Part shown: positions 1-11,130 of the stretch, piece by piece
Numbering within the stretch: position 1 is the first letter of the stretch
How the letters are laid out: the number at the start of each line of letters is the position of its first letter
Assembly: GCA_033980235.1 (NCBI GenBank)
Contig: CM067075.1
Coordinates: 18,984,844-19,048,843 of the forward strand
Direction: 5' to 3'
DNA length: 64,000 nucleotides
DNA from: Diadema setosum
Lineage: Eukaryota; Echinodermata; Echinoidea; Diadematoida; Diadematidae
Program-made: the position numbers and the translations under genes
The notes under the pieces: generated by a model
The model's input: only the letters and a program-made list of their open reading frames with translations
Databases searched by the model: none
What the model was told of the DNA's origin: nothing

Positions 1-1076
1 CTGTTATTTTCCATTGTCCTCTTTTAATGCATGGCGGATCAATTTTGAAGTGTACGCATGCTTTACCTCTGGTTTCAGCGTTTTTGCTCCAAAATAGTCA
101 TTACCCTAGTTCTCATACCTGAATTTGTTATGCACTTGATGGTAGATATGCTCGTATACTTGTGTACTTATTAGTCAGTGTTTTTTTTATTAGTTCTTAT
201 TATCTTTTCTTTTGTTTTTTCTTTCTTCTTTTGCCCTTTGTACCTTGCTATCTTAGCTTTCATAAATTTTATAGTTATGTCATCAGTACCTTCTGTCCTA
301 TCTCCATTGCAAAACGTATTCACATTGGTATTTGTTCCAGGACTACGCGGTTACATCCTTTGCTTTTGCGGCTCATTCATCTTAGTCTTTTATGTAAATA
401 CACTGACACACTTTCTAGTCGTGATCTTCTTTAAGTCACATTTTGTATCCTTCTTATTTGGATTTTTTTTTTTGTTGCTAGTATATGCTAGTATATGTAT
501 GGGACCAATGTCAGTGAAATATGAAAATAAACGTGCTGGAACTGAAAATCACTGCGTCTCGCGTGTAAAACCGGTGCAGTTTCAGTAATTAAATTAAATT
601 CAAGTCAATTCAATTCTTTGAGAACATAATTATTATGAATAATCAAATACCCTTTGATTTTAAATTTGATACTACATAGTAATTTACACTTACAAAATCT
701 AAATTCATTTTCGGAATAACAAAAACTATTTCATTTTCGAGTTACGGAAATCTTTTTTTTTTTTTTTCATTTCCGCATGAGGAATTTTTGTAATACTCAT
801 CAATGTTTATTTTAGTTTTCGGATAAATGAATTACCTTCTGATTACATCAGAGTAAAAAAACTTTCGGAATAAGAAGCTCAAATATAAATCTAATAATCC
901 GATAGCACAAATTTTCTTTTTGAGACTTGAACAATAATGATAAACAAAATCCTTCACAAAGGACATAACAACTCTTCTGATTGACACACAACAGCAAAAC
1001 AACAAAATAACAGCATCAACAAAACTATACAATTCCCAAATTCCAAAATTTTATTAAAAGCTCGCATGGTACCTAC
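1..1076. other. AT-rich sequence, SLC5 intron, no exon recognised
   Basis: This should be intron following SLC5 exon 6. It is rich in T-runs and AT. I looked for the next SLC5 exon on the minus strand and found none. Open frames here are low-complexity hydrophobic strings without splice support. Confidence 0.5.
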
Positions 1077-1214
1077 TGTTGAGCTTTCTTCTTTGATCCA
1101 CAGGCCAAGAGTCGCTGAGCAATCATCTGATTCGTGTAAAGGCCGAGTTGTAGAAAACTATTACCAAACAGCATAGTCCAGACTGAATATGTAATACGGG
1201 GATCCGGATTAATC
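1077..1214 (-). CDS. SLC5 transporter coding exon 6
   Basis: 138 nt completing a Glu codon, then INPDPRITYSVWTMLFGNSF and LQLGLYTNQMIAQRLLACGS, then KKKAQ with a split last codon. The acceptor ends TTCATACAG and the donor is ACA followed by GTAGGT. It aligns with the family segment that usually reads GGTFTWxxIYGVNQxxxQRxxxC, but is clearly diverged there (YTNQ instead of YGVNQ). Confidence 0.88.
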
Positions 1215-4200
1215 CTGTATGAACAAAAACGATTCCATTCATTGCAGTCGTACAGGAAATTCCAAAGCATATATAGGTTGGGATAAAGATACTTTTTTGT
1301 TTATTGAGCTTAACAGCTTTAATAACATCCATTATGTTTTCATTTTTTCATTTTCATAATACATATTTATCATAATAATCATAGTTCTCGTTTGATTGGT
1401 TTAAGATTTCTTGAAACAATTTATTATGTCAAGTCTTTAAAATGCACAAACTCACTCAGTGAAATAGATCCTGTTTCCTTCCAAACCTCTCCTGATCACT
1501 TCGTCAACGCCCCCGACGTCGATTGTGCCTTTGACGATGATGGCTATCAAACTACCGACAATCACCACGGCTTGCAAACTATCTGCCCACAGACCTGCCT
1601 TAATGCCTCCCTGAATCAAAAGGCAAAAATAACAAATTACTCATTTTGATTTGGGATTGTTGTTGTTGTTGTTGTTGTTTTTTTTTTTTGGGGGGGGATT
1701 TGATAGTAAAAAGATAATTGTACACTTCTGTACTGTATGTTTATATATTATTTATTATATCTATTACCCCCCCCCCCCCCCCAAAAAAAAAAAAAAAACA
1801 TTTTCACTCGATCTTTGACCCCATGGTTCAAATCTGTCCAGACCGAATAATAGTGCAGTAATGGATGTGCACATGTATACTTAGTTTGATTAAGTTCATG
1901 CATTGAGTAATCTCCAAGGTATGGAGAAACGGTGTAATTTTAGCATTTTAACCTGACCTTTGACCATTAACCTTTGACCCTATGACCCTGAAATTCCCAA
2001 GAGAATCACTGTCAGGCAGAACATGCATACTGTATGTATTATTAAGTTTCATGAAGATACCTTAAGCCATTTCTAATAAATGGAGGAAAAAGTAATAACA
2101 ATTTTTAGCATTTTCAGTGACCTTTTGCCCCATAGTCCAAAACTTTTCCCATTATCAATACAATAAACATGTATATACTAAGTTTGAAGAAATGGTGAAT
2201 TTTTAAGAATTTGATCTTGACTTTTAACCTTTGATCTCGAGCCTACGCATCCGAAAGTCGATAGGCACAATTTCGTTGACTCGTAAACACATAATGCCAA
2301 GTTTCATCAGGATACCCCAAACTCTCTTTAAGTTACGCTGTCCACAAAATTGATTACGGACGGACGGACGGAACGAAGGAAGGACGGACGGACCGACTGT
2401 TATGGAGATAGAGGGCAGTTCTGTTCAGCAGTGAACAAGGGCAATGATACTTATTTAACTTGAGAGTGTGACTTAATTCATATAATGACCGTCCTCCCTA
2501 TCGCCGAAATATACTAGTAGGCTACCATACGTTAAAGTTGGCCTATACAAGCGTGATTGCACTGCTTGCCTTCATGCTCCCTGGAGTTATAGGGTAGTAG
2601 TTAAAACGCAAGATATCACTATACCACTGTACTGTAGAAGATGCATACTGCTCCAGTAGACATCACGGCAGTCCACAAGTCCGTGCCGGTTACTATAGAA
2701 ACAAATGGAAAACAATATACGGATTAACAAAGAATTCTTTGCTGCGGATTTTTTTTTTTTATTTTTTTTTAATTTTGATTACATGTACATTGTATATGCC
2801 ATTGTAGAAACCAAGGTTGTATCTCTCTTATTTGTGGATCAGTTGTGGTTATTTATGTCTATTTTGTAACAATATTTGACCTTGAAAAGTATAGGTGTTT
2901 CTCAAAATGGTCTACATGTCACTGGAATGTTGTTTATGTACAGGTAATGTATTGTATGTATATGTATATATTTTAAAGTATCTATATAGGCAAAATAAAT
3001 ATTGTGATAATTATAATGATTTTTTGACTTGATAGATTTGATTGATAGGGTTTAAATAGGAATGATGTAATGATGGGGTTGGTGAGAAGGTATGGATTTC
3101 TTTTTTTTTTATAGTAGATGATATATATATATATATATATATATATTCGAAAAAATGTAGGTTAAAACAATTATGATAATGATTGGATTTTTGAATTGAT
3201 TGATTGGATTGATCGATAATGTTTTGAAGGATGTATAGATTGAGCTGGAGATTGTACGGTAGGTTCTGGATTAGTGCACTGTAGCTGATGATGTTTATTC
3301 ATCTTATGATTAATGCAATATGTTAAGAAGCTGGAGGAAATTGAATCAGATCAGAGTAATGAATATTTATTTGTATATTTCATTATATCCGGTGATTACA
3401 GATTAATGATTTGTAGGATTTTGTATATTGTGCCTTAAAGATACGGAAATAATTCACTCACGTTAGTTTTTGTTGTATTCACAGTTAAAGATAAAGATAT
3501 AGTAATAGATTGGATGTTTGAAAAGTGATGTTGATATCAGATTATGTTATATGATTTTTTCTGTTTTTTTTTAATGTTGGCAAAAAGATGATTCTCTTAT
3601 GTTTTATTATGTCATTTGAATGCTATTCGTGTAATTGTGTATTGTATATTTTCTGTTTTGTAAAAAGCATGTGAACAAAACAAATATCCATGATATGGAC
3701 AATAAAAGACTGACTGAATGAATGAACGAATGAATGAATGAATGAATGAATGAATGAATGAATGAATGATCATTTTCTGTTTGCATATACCGAAGTGCAA
3801 CAAATGGTGGAATTGATAAGTGTGATTATTTTTTGTCTTAATACCTACCTGCATTTAGTGCTGTGGCTGGAGCGTAGAGAACGACACCCATGTAGAGTAG
3901 CTATATTCAAGAAAAAAAAGTGGTACGTAAATACCAAACACAAACTACTAAACCGTTCCTTGAACAATGACCAAAATAGGTCTGCAAAGTAAACTCACCG
4001 ACTGTGTAAGTTGGTGATATCCACTGATAAGACCTAAAGCCGACAATTTAGTTCTCAAATTGATAATCTGAAATTACAGTGAAGGCACTCTTTGTAGTTG
4101 TTTAAGCTCTTCACCCCTCTATCCCCCTTCCTCAGAGGTGCCCACAAATACAAGCTTAGTCTTTTCAATTCTTAGTCTTTTTTTTTTCCGCAGAGTGTAT

Positions 4201-6251
4201 AGATGCGATTGCATGTCTCTTTTTGTAATGATCACATAGGCATGAACATCTCGTTATCTCTGGCGGGTTATGTATATTTTCAATGACACGCATGTCAAAT
4301 TTCACATATTTTTTTTGTTATATATTCTGTTGAAAAAAAAAAGTAAAAATAAAGTTTGAAAAAAAGGTAGGTAGAGAGTATAGGTTTTCCCGCCCGATTT
4401 CATCAGATTTGCATTCGAATTAATGACAAGGCGTTCAAATTCAAGGGATTTTTGTCACTGCTCTACTCTCACGGTTCATTTCAATTCTTTGAGTATTCAA
4501 TTTCATTTCATGTCATTCCTTTTAGATTTTATTTCATTCAATTTAGAGAGAAATTTATTCAATTTAACGGTTCAAAGTTGGCATTCAATTTCGCGCCAGC
4601 TGGATAGACGTTCAAATTCGCACCAAATACCAGTTTCAATTTCACTTATAGGCACACAACTTAGACCTTTGAACGCTCAAATTCAATTACCATAACCAAG
4701 CCCTGTAATTATATGCAATTCTCACGAATATTCTTACGTTGATGAATCTCAAATTCATCAACATTCAGTGCATCATTTAAATTTGAACATCTCTTTTTCA
4801 TTTTTTTTTTTTCGGCTAGTTTCACTTTATTTCCCCATCAAAATGGGTATCACATTATTTTACAGAATGGTTAAACTCCGACTTTGCCAACATAATGAGA
4901 GATCACATGAGAAAATCGATATGTTAGTGTGATTATAGTCGTATTACAGATTTTGTTTTCAGTCACGTTTGAGGTTTGAAATGTGTGTGAAATACACTGC
5001 ATTGGGATATTCTTTCTTTTACATAATTATTCATAGTTTCGATGTTCAGTCTCTCTCTTGCCATTATTCAAACAGAATGATGGAGAATTTACAAAGAACA
5101 TGAACAGCAACGGAAAACACTGCCCAGATGCTGTAAATGTTTGCCTATTCGTTAATTTGAATTCCTTAATGTTCATCGCAGCTGTGCTGGTGCGAATTTG
5201 AAAGCGTTTCACGTGCATTTTGAATTTGAACGCGCTGTTTACACTTTTATGTGACAAAATAAGGAATTCGAATGCTAATAAATTCAAATTGAATAAACTA
5301 CATGGCTTTTTGAATGTTGATCTCGGTGATCATTCAAATTCGCTCGAAAATGAATGCTCGCATCGTTAAATCGAATGCAAATCTGATGAAAATGGGCGGG
5401 AAAACATATATTATATTTTGGATCAAAAATTTATCATCTATTAAAGTGATTGACTATTAGTCTTTTAAAAAGACATCGCAGAGCGATTCTGACATCGTAT
5501 GGTCGCTATAGGATCCCTCCACAACATCGTATCAATCACACGACTTCTCACCTCATATTTTCCTTTCTATTCTTTAAATATTTGATCTACAATATATAAC
5601 GAATACTCTACCTAGTTTTGAGCTTCTGGTTAAAAAACATGGGCCTCGATGCCTCCAATAGTACTTTTCATTTCGGTGCTGCGCCCATCAGTAAATAGTA
5701 TGCCTTACTAAATTGGAGTCTCCTCTGCTAACTATTCAGATATTCTCAAGGCATGTTCGTAGTTAATGACTTGAGCAAAGTAGTTATCTTCCATTGGTTT
5801 TAGGCATCATGTTGTCAGGTGGACGAACAAGTGAAGGAACCATTACTCACTGTTTGAATGGAATAAACCACTGAGCCGCTTAGTCTCATTGCTCGGTTGA
5901 ATCTCATTTCGAAGTACTGTAAAATGCAGAGAGGCACATTGGGTTCATTTTTTACAACCTTTACTGTTGATTTCTTGGTAATTATATACACCAATATTGT
6001 GAAACTTTGACATAATATACCATATATTCTAAGGAAGTCAAATACACGATTTGATAGACAGAACAGTTCCATATCTGATACATAACATTCATTATGGGGT
6101 GGGGCAGAATTCTCTATTAGTTGAGAAGAGACTGAAAAAAAAAAGCTTTTTAAAATCATTTCTGATGTCTGGATCACAGGGTTTATCCCAAATCCTGCAA
6201 TATAGACTAATCCCCTTACGTCGAGATTCACAGTATGTGTATGTTTGTGTT

Positions 6252-6288
<37 letters not shown>

Positions 6289-6942
6289 TTGTGTGTGTTG
6301 TTTTTTCAGTTAAAAAAAAGAATTATATTGTCATATCGCACAGATAGAGGTCATTATCCCACTCAAGCAAACTACATGGTTATTCATCGATGACGGTCTC
6401 CTCTATCTTAATCGAAATACGATTATGTTCTCATAATTATAACATACTACTAACATTCCTATAATTACTTGTAAAGTAGGTATAGGTTATTTTTTTCATA
6501 TTTTCATGAGAAAGTTGATGCTGATTTTTCATGATGATGTCATTTGTACAACTGAATTGCTGAAACTGAATTGCTCTAGTTAACTTGCAAAACGACTTGC
6601 CTCGTAAATGCTTGTCAAGTTGAGTCTCATATAGATGGGGAGAAGCCATCTGACGGCGAGAATTGCACCAATGCACAGGGTGACTGCGAGCCAACCGTAC
6701 ATGGTGTTGTAGACGTAGACATCTCCTGGAGTACCGATGACTGAAATAGCAGATACAAAGCTCAACGTCATGGAGAATGCGACAGGAAAGATGTTCACCT
6801 TGCGATCTCCGAGAAGAAACTCGTCGGTCGTTCGCTGACGTCCTCCCGTGAGCGCTGCATAGACACCGATGGCTGCTGAAGCTAGGAGCATGGCAGCGAA
6901 CACCAAGTAGTCCCACACTGAGAATTGCCTGGCACCTGCCAT
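1077..6942 (-). CDS. SLC5-family sodium/solute cotransporter, 5' six coding exons (partial)
   Basis: Predicted plasma-membrane Na+-coupled transporter of the SLC5 family, closest by recollection to the monocarboxylate/multivitamin branch (SLC5A8, SLC5A12, SLC5A6). Six coding exons on the minus strand (6601-6942, 5851-5916, 3849-3900, 2625-2692, 1456-1610, 1077-1214) join with consistent phases into 273 codons plus 2 nt. Family landmarks appear in order: WDYLVFAAMLLASAAIG (first membrane helix), FLLGDR, SVIGTPGDVY, TSIYE joined to YFEMRFNRAMRL, LYMGVVLYAPATALNA joined to VTGTDLW, GAVCIFYSTVGGIKAG, and DVGGVDEV. The start is the ATG at 6942, which precedes the first helix by about 10 residues as in relatives. 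SLC5 proteins are usually about 600-670 residues, so the C-terminal half should lie left of base 1. The first intron has a GC donor; all others are GT-AG. Family assignment is strong; the substrate is unknown. Confidence 0.9.
1456..1610 (-). CDS. SLC5 transporter coding exon 5
   Basis: 155 nt starting GGIKAGLWADSLQAVVIVG, through IVKGTIDVGGVDEVIRRG, to RIYFTE with the last codon split (GA/G). The acceptor follows TTTTGATTCAG and the donor is GTGAGT. It corresponds to the GGLKAVxWTDxxQ region and the following helix; relatives have V-I where this protein has G-L. Confidence 0.92.
1700..2440. repeat. Degenerate dispersed repeat in SLC5 intron 4 (TGACCTTTGACC-type)
   Basis: Homopolymer blocks (C-run then A-run near 1767-1798) are followed by several TGACCTTTGACC and AAGTTTCATgAAGATACC phrases and a GGACGGACGGAC stretch at 2355-2395. 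This is a layout common in old dispersed repeats of marine invertebrates. No coding capacity was seen. Confidence 0.45.
2625..2692 (-). CDS. SLC5 transporter coding exon 4
   Basis: 68 nt completing a valine codon and encoding TGTDLWTAVMSTGAVC followed by IFYSTV. The acceptor ends TTCTATAG. The donor is GTG followed by GTATAG, a weak site chosen because it keeps the conserved spacing to the next exon (FYSTV-GGIKAG). Confidence 0.88.
3708..3769. repeat. (GAAT)n microsatellite
   Basis: Tetranucleotide GAAT/TGAA repeat in the SLC5 intron just downstream of exon 3, about 14 units with one interruption (GAACGAAT). Confidence 0.9.
3849..3900 (-). CDS. SLC5 transporter coding exon 3
   Basis: 52 nt encoding LLYMGVVLYAPATALNA plus one base. 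The acceptor ends AATATAG and the donor is GTAGGT. The sequence matches the conserved membrane segment YxGxxxYAPAxALN. It is too short to be found as an open frame and was located by family match and phase. Confidence 0.9.
4386..5404. mobile_element. About 1.0-kb inverted-repeat (MITE-like) element in SLC5 intron 2
   Basis: The ends are inverted copies: left GTTTTCCCGCCCGATTTC continuing to ATCAGATTTGCATTCGA, and right the reverse complement of the same text ending GGGCGGGAAAAC. The interior is rich in ATTCAAATTC-like words in both orientations. There is no transposase. The flanks (TATAG and ATATA) may hold a short target duplication. Confidence 0.65.
5851..5916 (-). CDS. SLC5 transporter coding exon 2
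   Basis: 66 nt, phase 0 at both ends, encoding YFEMRFNRAMRL followed by SGSVVYSIQT. The acceptor is preceded by CTGCATTTTACAG and the donor is GTGAGT. The Y-x-E-x-R-F-N motif directly after TSIYE is characteristic of the family. Confidence 0.92.
6252..6284. repeat. (CT)n microsatellite
   Basis: A run of TC/CT dinucleotides in SLC5 intron 1 near exon 2, followed by a short GT-rich stretch. Confidence 0.9.
6601..6942 (-). CDS. SLC5 transporter coding exon 1
   Basis: 342 nt, 114 codons, from ATG (6940-6942) to the GAG of TSIYE. It covers the N-terminus and the first two to three membrane helices. The donor reads GAG then GCAAGT, a good GC-type donor. Reading on would give ASRFAS, which does not fit the family, whereas splicing to 5916 restores SIYE-YFEMRFNR. 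Confidence 0.9.
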
Positions 6943-8342
6943 TGTGACTTTTGTTTAAAAATTGTCAAAGCGCAGTGATATGATAAGCAAGTTTTATGGA
7001 TGCTTCGAGCAGATTGTGCAGATTATTGCACACATCACATGATTTAAAGGGGAAATAAATAAAGTTTTGCCAATAAAATTGTGTCCCGACGGTGAAGTGT
7101 GTCAGTGTCAATTCCAGTCCAATGCTTTCTCGAGGAGGCAGAGGAGCTGAACATACGAACAAAGAGATAAAAATTGTATATTTCTTATTTTTATATACGG
7201 TAAAGACACAGCAAAAAAAAAGGGGGGGGGGGTTACAGTGTAGATTTCGAAATCTGAGCTGCATTACTTGTCATCCTGCAGTGTCTCATATCGTATTTGA
7301 AAAAATGAAAAGAATAAGAGGAGGTGAAAATCTACGAGTATGGAATTTAGGCATTTTTCATTTTCGATTGATACGATAGACAGTAGTGTTGCAATACCTT
7401 TCATTCAGTGAATTCAGTTTTATCGTCACGATGATACCGTGTTTCAGTATTCTTTTAGAAAATTTTCACTGTTTTCACGCATTTGAATGTCATAATACAG
7501 ATGACAGATCAATCATGAAAGGTCGACTATTTCGGAAATTGGGCCTCCACAATGTCAAAAACTGTGTCTTCAAGAGCTGTGCCCTGCGTCACACCCATGT
7601 TTATAGCTTCCCATAATATTGAACACTCATCTATATACTATCAGTGAGTCCACTAACCACTCTCTTTAGGCGCATCAAATGAAACATACACTGATACTTC
7701 ACCACTCACTATAAATGGAAGGGGGGGGGGGGAGAGAATGGATTATTCTCCGTCTGGGCAGCCTCGGTAATTTACGAAATATATAGGTAGGTAAAAGCTA
7801 GCTTCTTCTTTGAGCATTCATCAACTTTATCATCGACTCTACCAAACAGTGTCTCTTTGGTTAATTGGCGAGCTCAGATTCAGTCTCTCTTTTAATATAT
7901 TTTATGTTGGAAAAAAAGTTTAGAAAATGACGTAATGGATATCTACACAGCGATAGCTTGTTGGCCAAGTATGTCCTTTCCCTCCTTTCTATTTTGTGGT
8001 GGATGAGCCGTATACTAATGTGTCCACTTAATAATGTGCCATGATTCTATCTATTGGTTGCAATCGGCTTAAAACGGTTTCAGATGATGTTATCATTCCA
8101 GTTTGAAACAAAACTCCTTAGTCACACTGGGATATTACCAGAAGATGATAGCCGAACAAGTAAAACCCCCCGAAAAATCTTGAAATAGAATACATTTTCC
8201 TATACTTGTACAGAATATGTACCGTAGACATAAGGCGATAGTTTCTTATGTTCCAACCATGATGGGGTATAGTATTCATACATTTCAATAAAATGTATAT
8301 AAACATCCTATTGGAACAATATATTCTCACTATATGACTTAC

Positions 8343-8400
8343 CTCTATATATCATACTGAACTGATTGAACAGCACGCGATCACAGGCACATGCGCAAGA
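8343..8400 (-). other. Possible noncoding first-exon end upstream of the SLC5 gene
   Basis: On the minus strand the sequence reads AG followed by GTAAGT at the donor (8337-8342), a perfect donor context about 1.4 kb upstream of the SLC5 ATG. It could end a 5' untranslated exon. No matching acceptor was proven; AAACAAAAG just before the ATG is one candidate. The right boundary given here is arbitrary. Confidence 0.22.
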
Positions 8401-9383
8401 CGACTAAGGATGTCCCCATTTATACACATTTCATATAAGTATTTTTTGTTATGATGATATTTCTTGATTCAATAAGCCGACCTTTCCGATACAACCTCCG
8501 AATCTTTGGTTGGCAGTTGATTGTAAAAAGTCAAAGATGTTTCGTGGGTTTGGCAAATTGTGTCCAGTACTGGCGACCAATCGATTGACTATCAGCTATT
8601 CGGTATGCTTTTTCGTTGTTATGCTTTCTTGTCCCTAGACTGATAGACATGGTAGGTCAACATTTTCAAGACTAGTTTTCAATGATTGCTGGTATTTAAA
8701 AGACGATTGTTATTCGTCAGGCAATTGCTTAGCAACTGAAGATTGATAGCCAGCCATTTGCCAAACATTGCTGTCAGTTTTGGCATTGCGTTGATGTATG
8801 CCGCAAACCACAATTATTCTCTCAACATTCCCCATCAAGGAGAAGATTGAAATTATGATATTTTCTTGTACTTTACGCAGAATGATGCAGTTGGAGGAAA
8901 CTCTATACAACAGACATGGTGAACCCTGTCCAAGGCTTTCTGCAAATTATGGATCACTAAATATCAGTGAATTGGTGGTTTAAATCAGCTAATAGAATGG
9001 AACATGACTGGGGAAAGCAAGGGGACCTTCTTTTGCTTCCCTTTCAAACTTTACCGTCAGACTATCATCATGTCCAAACAGCACCCTCCTTGACTATGTG
9101 AACTGACCCAGTACAAACCTATAGCAGGGTCGATATTGGCAGTGGCCCAGTGGCCCGGGTCCACTAAAACTTGATATCGAGACACCTAATATTCGAAAAG
9201 GCTTTCTTTTGCTCCTATTTATTTTTGGCTACTTACATTTCTTTTCGGGGCCACCAAAATGTCATATTCAAAGATTTCAGTTGGCCGAACTGACCCCCAG
9301 GGAGAAAAATAAGTTGGTGTCGAGCCATGACAATGCAATAAGGTACTCTCCTCCTTCTCTAATACAGCGGGGGAAGCACCAAT

Positions 9384-9735
9384 AGTTACGTTCAGACGGT
9401 GATCCTTAACCTCAAGGAAAGCTATCTTCGAGGATCTTGAAGTTAACTTGCAGATAGCTATCTACGAGACATCTAAGGGTTAGCGCTCTATAAACTAGCC
9501 GCGGGGGTGGGGGGGGGGGGTGGTCCCCACTCGTAGCTAAGCATCGTGTCGACAAAACTTGTTGACAGGCATTTGTAGATAAGCGTAGTTACGGGAAGGA
9601 GTGAGCCTATCCTCGAGTAGAACTACCTTCAAGGATATAAGCTTCGTCGTGTGAACGCGCGTCGTAGTTAGGGGCCAGAGCTTTTCCTTGAAGACAGCTA
9701 TCCTCGAGGCTAAGGATCACCGTCTGAACGTAACT
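9384..9735. mobile_element. 352-bp inverted-repeat MITE
   Basis: Left end AGTTACGTTCAGACGGTGAT and right end its reverse complement (ATCACCGTCTGAACGTAACT), with the match continuing inward through CCTTA and CTATC/CTCGAGG words. The interior is noncoding and contains a G-run. It lies upstream of the SLC5 gene. Confidence 0.7.
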
Positions 9736-10345
9736 GATGTCGTAACATCCTCCTCGATCGTCTTCCTGTCATAACTTTAGATTCACGACCTCTTGTATTG
9801 ATAGGTATGCAACAATTTTCCTTTCTCTGAATAACAGATACTTCCGAGCAGCCCGCGTCATTGTATACACACATCATGTTGTCGTTGTTTTTTTTTTGTG
9901 TGTGTTTTTTTTAACATGGTGTCGCCAATCAATTTTTGGTAACGGCCAATTATTAATGACGAAGACTGGCCGACCATTTGCAAACTTTTCTCGGACTATT
10001 AATCGATTCATCGTCAAATTAGTTATTGATCGGACAAAGTTCGAAAGTTTCTCGGCAAGGGATCGACAAGGCTTTTCTGTCCGCTGGCGAAAAGGCTTCA
10101 CTTGCATGTGACCTTGGACTTACTGTTGAATTTCCATAGTTCATCGCCGGTGCCGTCTGCTTTCTTACTAAGCGTACTCCATTAAGTGTGTCATCCCTAC
10201 AGTCACTTAGGGGTCTGCTTGCATTTTCCTATAGGCCTAACAAACTATTGGTCAATGGAACTGACGGTATAATCTTTCATCGCGGTACATGAAAATACAG
10301 AGGAAGAAAAACGGTTGAATAAAAACACGGAAACTCTTTATTTAC

Positions 10346-10507
10346 CAACTGGTCTCGATACAATTCAAGGCAATGAGAAAGTGGCTGCACCTCCAGAGCT
10401 CCGAACACTGAACTTCCGGGAAAGTTCTCTTCTGTAAGCCTGCCTGCTTTGATCTGTGGCGAATTTTCAGCTGCGTTTGGTTTTATTCCATCACTTGATT
10501 CAATAAT
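10346..10507 (-). CDS. Possible coding exon of an unrecognised gene
   Basis: On the minus strand a 162-nt open segment of 54 codons is bounded by an acceptor (TTTTTATTATCAG) and a possible donor (TTG followed by GTAAAT). It encodes IIESSDGIKPNAAENSPQIK, then AGRLTEENFPGSSVFGALEV, then QPLSHCLELYRDQL. An in-frame TGA lies upstream of the acceptor, as expected of an intron. AATAAA occurs inside the donor region, so it could also be a terminal exon that reads on to a TGA near 10280. The 5' part is duplicated at 10780-10931. I do not recognise the protein and saw no partner exons, so this may be chance. Confidence 0.3.
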
Positions 10508-10724
10508 CTGATAATAAAAATGGCATAAACATTGTCAAACATTCATGACCCTCCTAAAAAAAGGAGGGCAAAACACGACTTCTAAACGAATGAATTACCC
10601 CTAATATGACTATGTTCACAGAGACTTGATGATGCTATAGCAAAAACCAGTGGGGAACGTGCATACAGTATAGAAACCCCCCTCGTCGCTTGGCGTTAAA
10701 GCAAAAATCCCCCAATCCTGATAT

Positions 10725-10765
<41 letters not shown>

Positions 10766-10931
10766 AGGATATTATGTTTTTCTCTTCTGTAAGCCTGCCT
10801 GCTTTGATCTGTGGCGAATTTTCAGCTGCGTTTGGTTTTATTCCACCACTTGATTCAATAATCTGATAATAAAAATGGCATAAACATTGTCAAACATTCA
10901 TGACCCTCCTAAAAAAAAGGAGGGCAAAACA
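10425..10931. repeat. Direct duplication (about 150 bp) separated by an (AT)n tract
   Basis: Bases 10425-10575 recur almost unchanged at 10780-10931. Both copies contain TCTTCTGTAAGCCTGCCTGC and end GGAGGGCAAAAC. Between them is an AT dinucleotide tract (about 10727-10762). The duplicated block takes in the upstream half of the possible exon at 10346-10507. Confidence 0.85.
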
Positions 10932-10932
10932 T

Positions 10933-10955
10933 AAATATATATATATATATATATG

Positions 10956-10988
<33 letters not shown>

Positions 10989-11130
10989 TAAATGCAATAT
11001 ATTATAAAGCATCTTGGAAATTACAGTAATCTTGTTTTCAGACTTACACAAACTGACATTAGACGCGGGGATTTCTTTCTTTTTTTTTTGGGGGGGGGGG
11101 GGAGGGGGGGGGGAGGGGGGGGGGAGGGGT
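10933..11130. repeat. Compound low-complexity block: (AT)n, (GT)n, poly-T, poly-G
   Basis: AT repeat at about 10933-10953, GT repeat at 10955-10987, then after about 90 bases a T-run and an interrupted G-run (11078-11128). Open frames through it are artefacts of the repeats. Confidence 0.9.

Noticed and set aside
178..588. 136-codon hydrophobic open frame on the plus strand
   Set aside because: It consists of T-rich low-complexity sequence giving Phe/Leu strings; no splice sites or family match, and it lies in the SLC5 intron.
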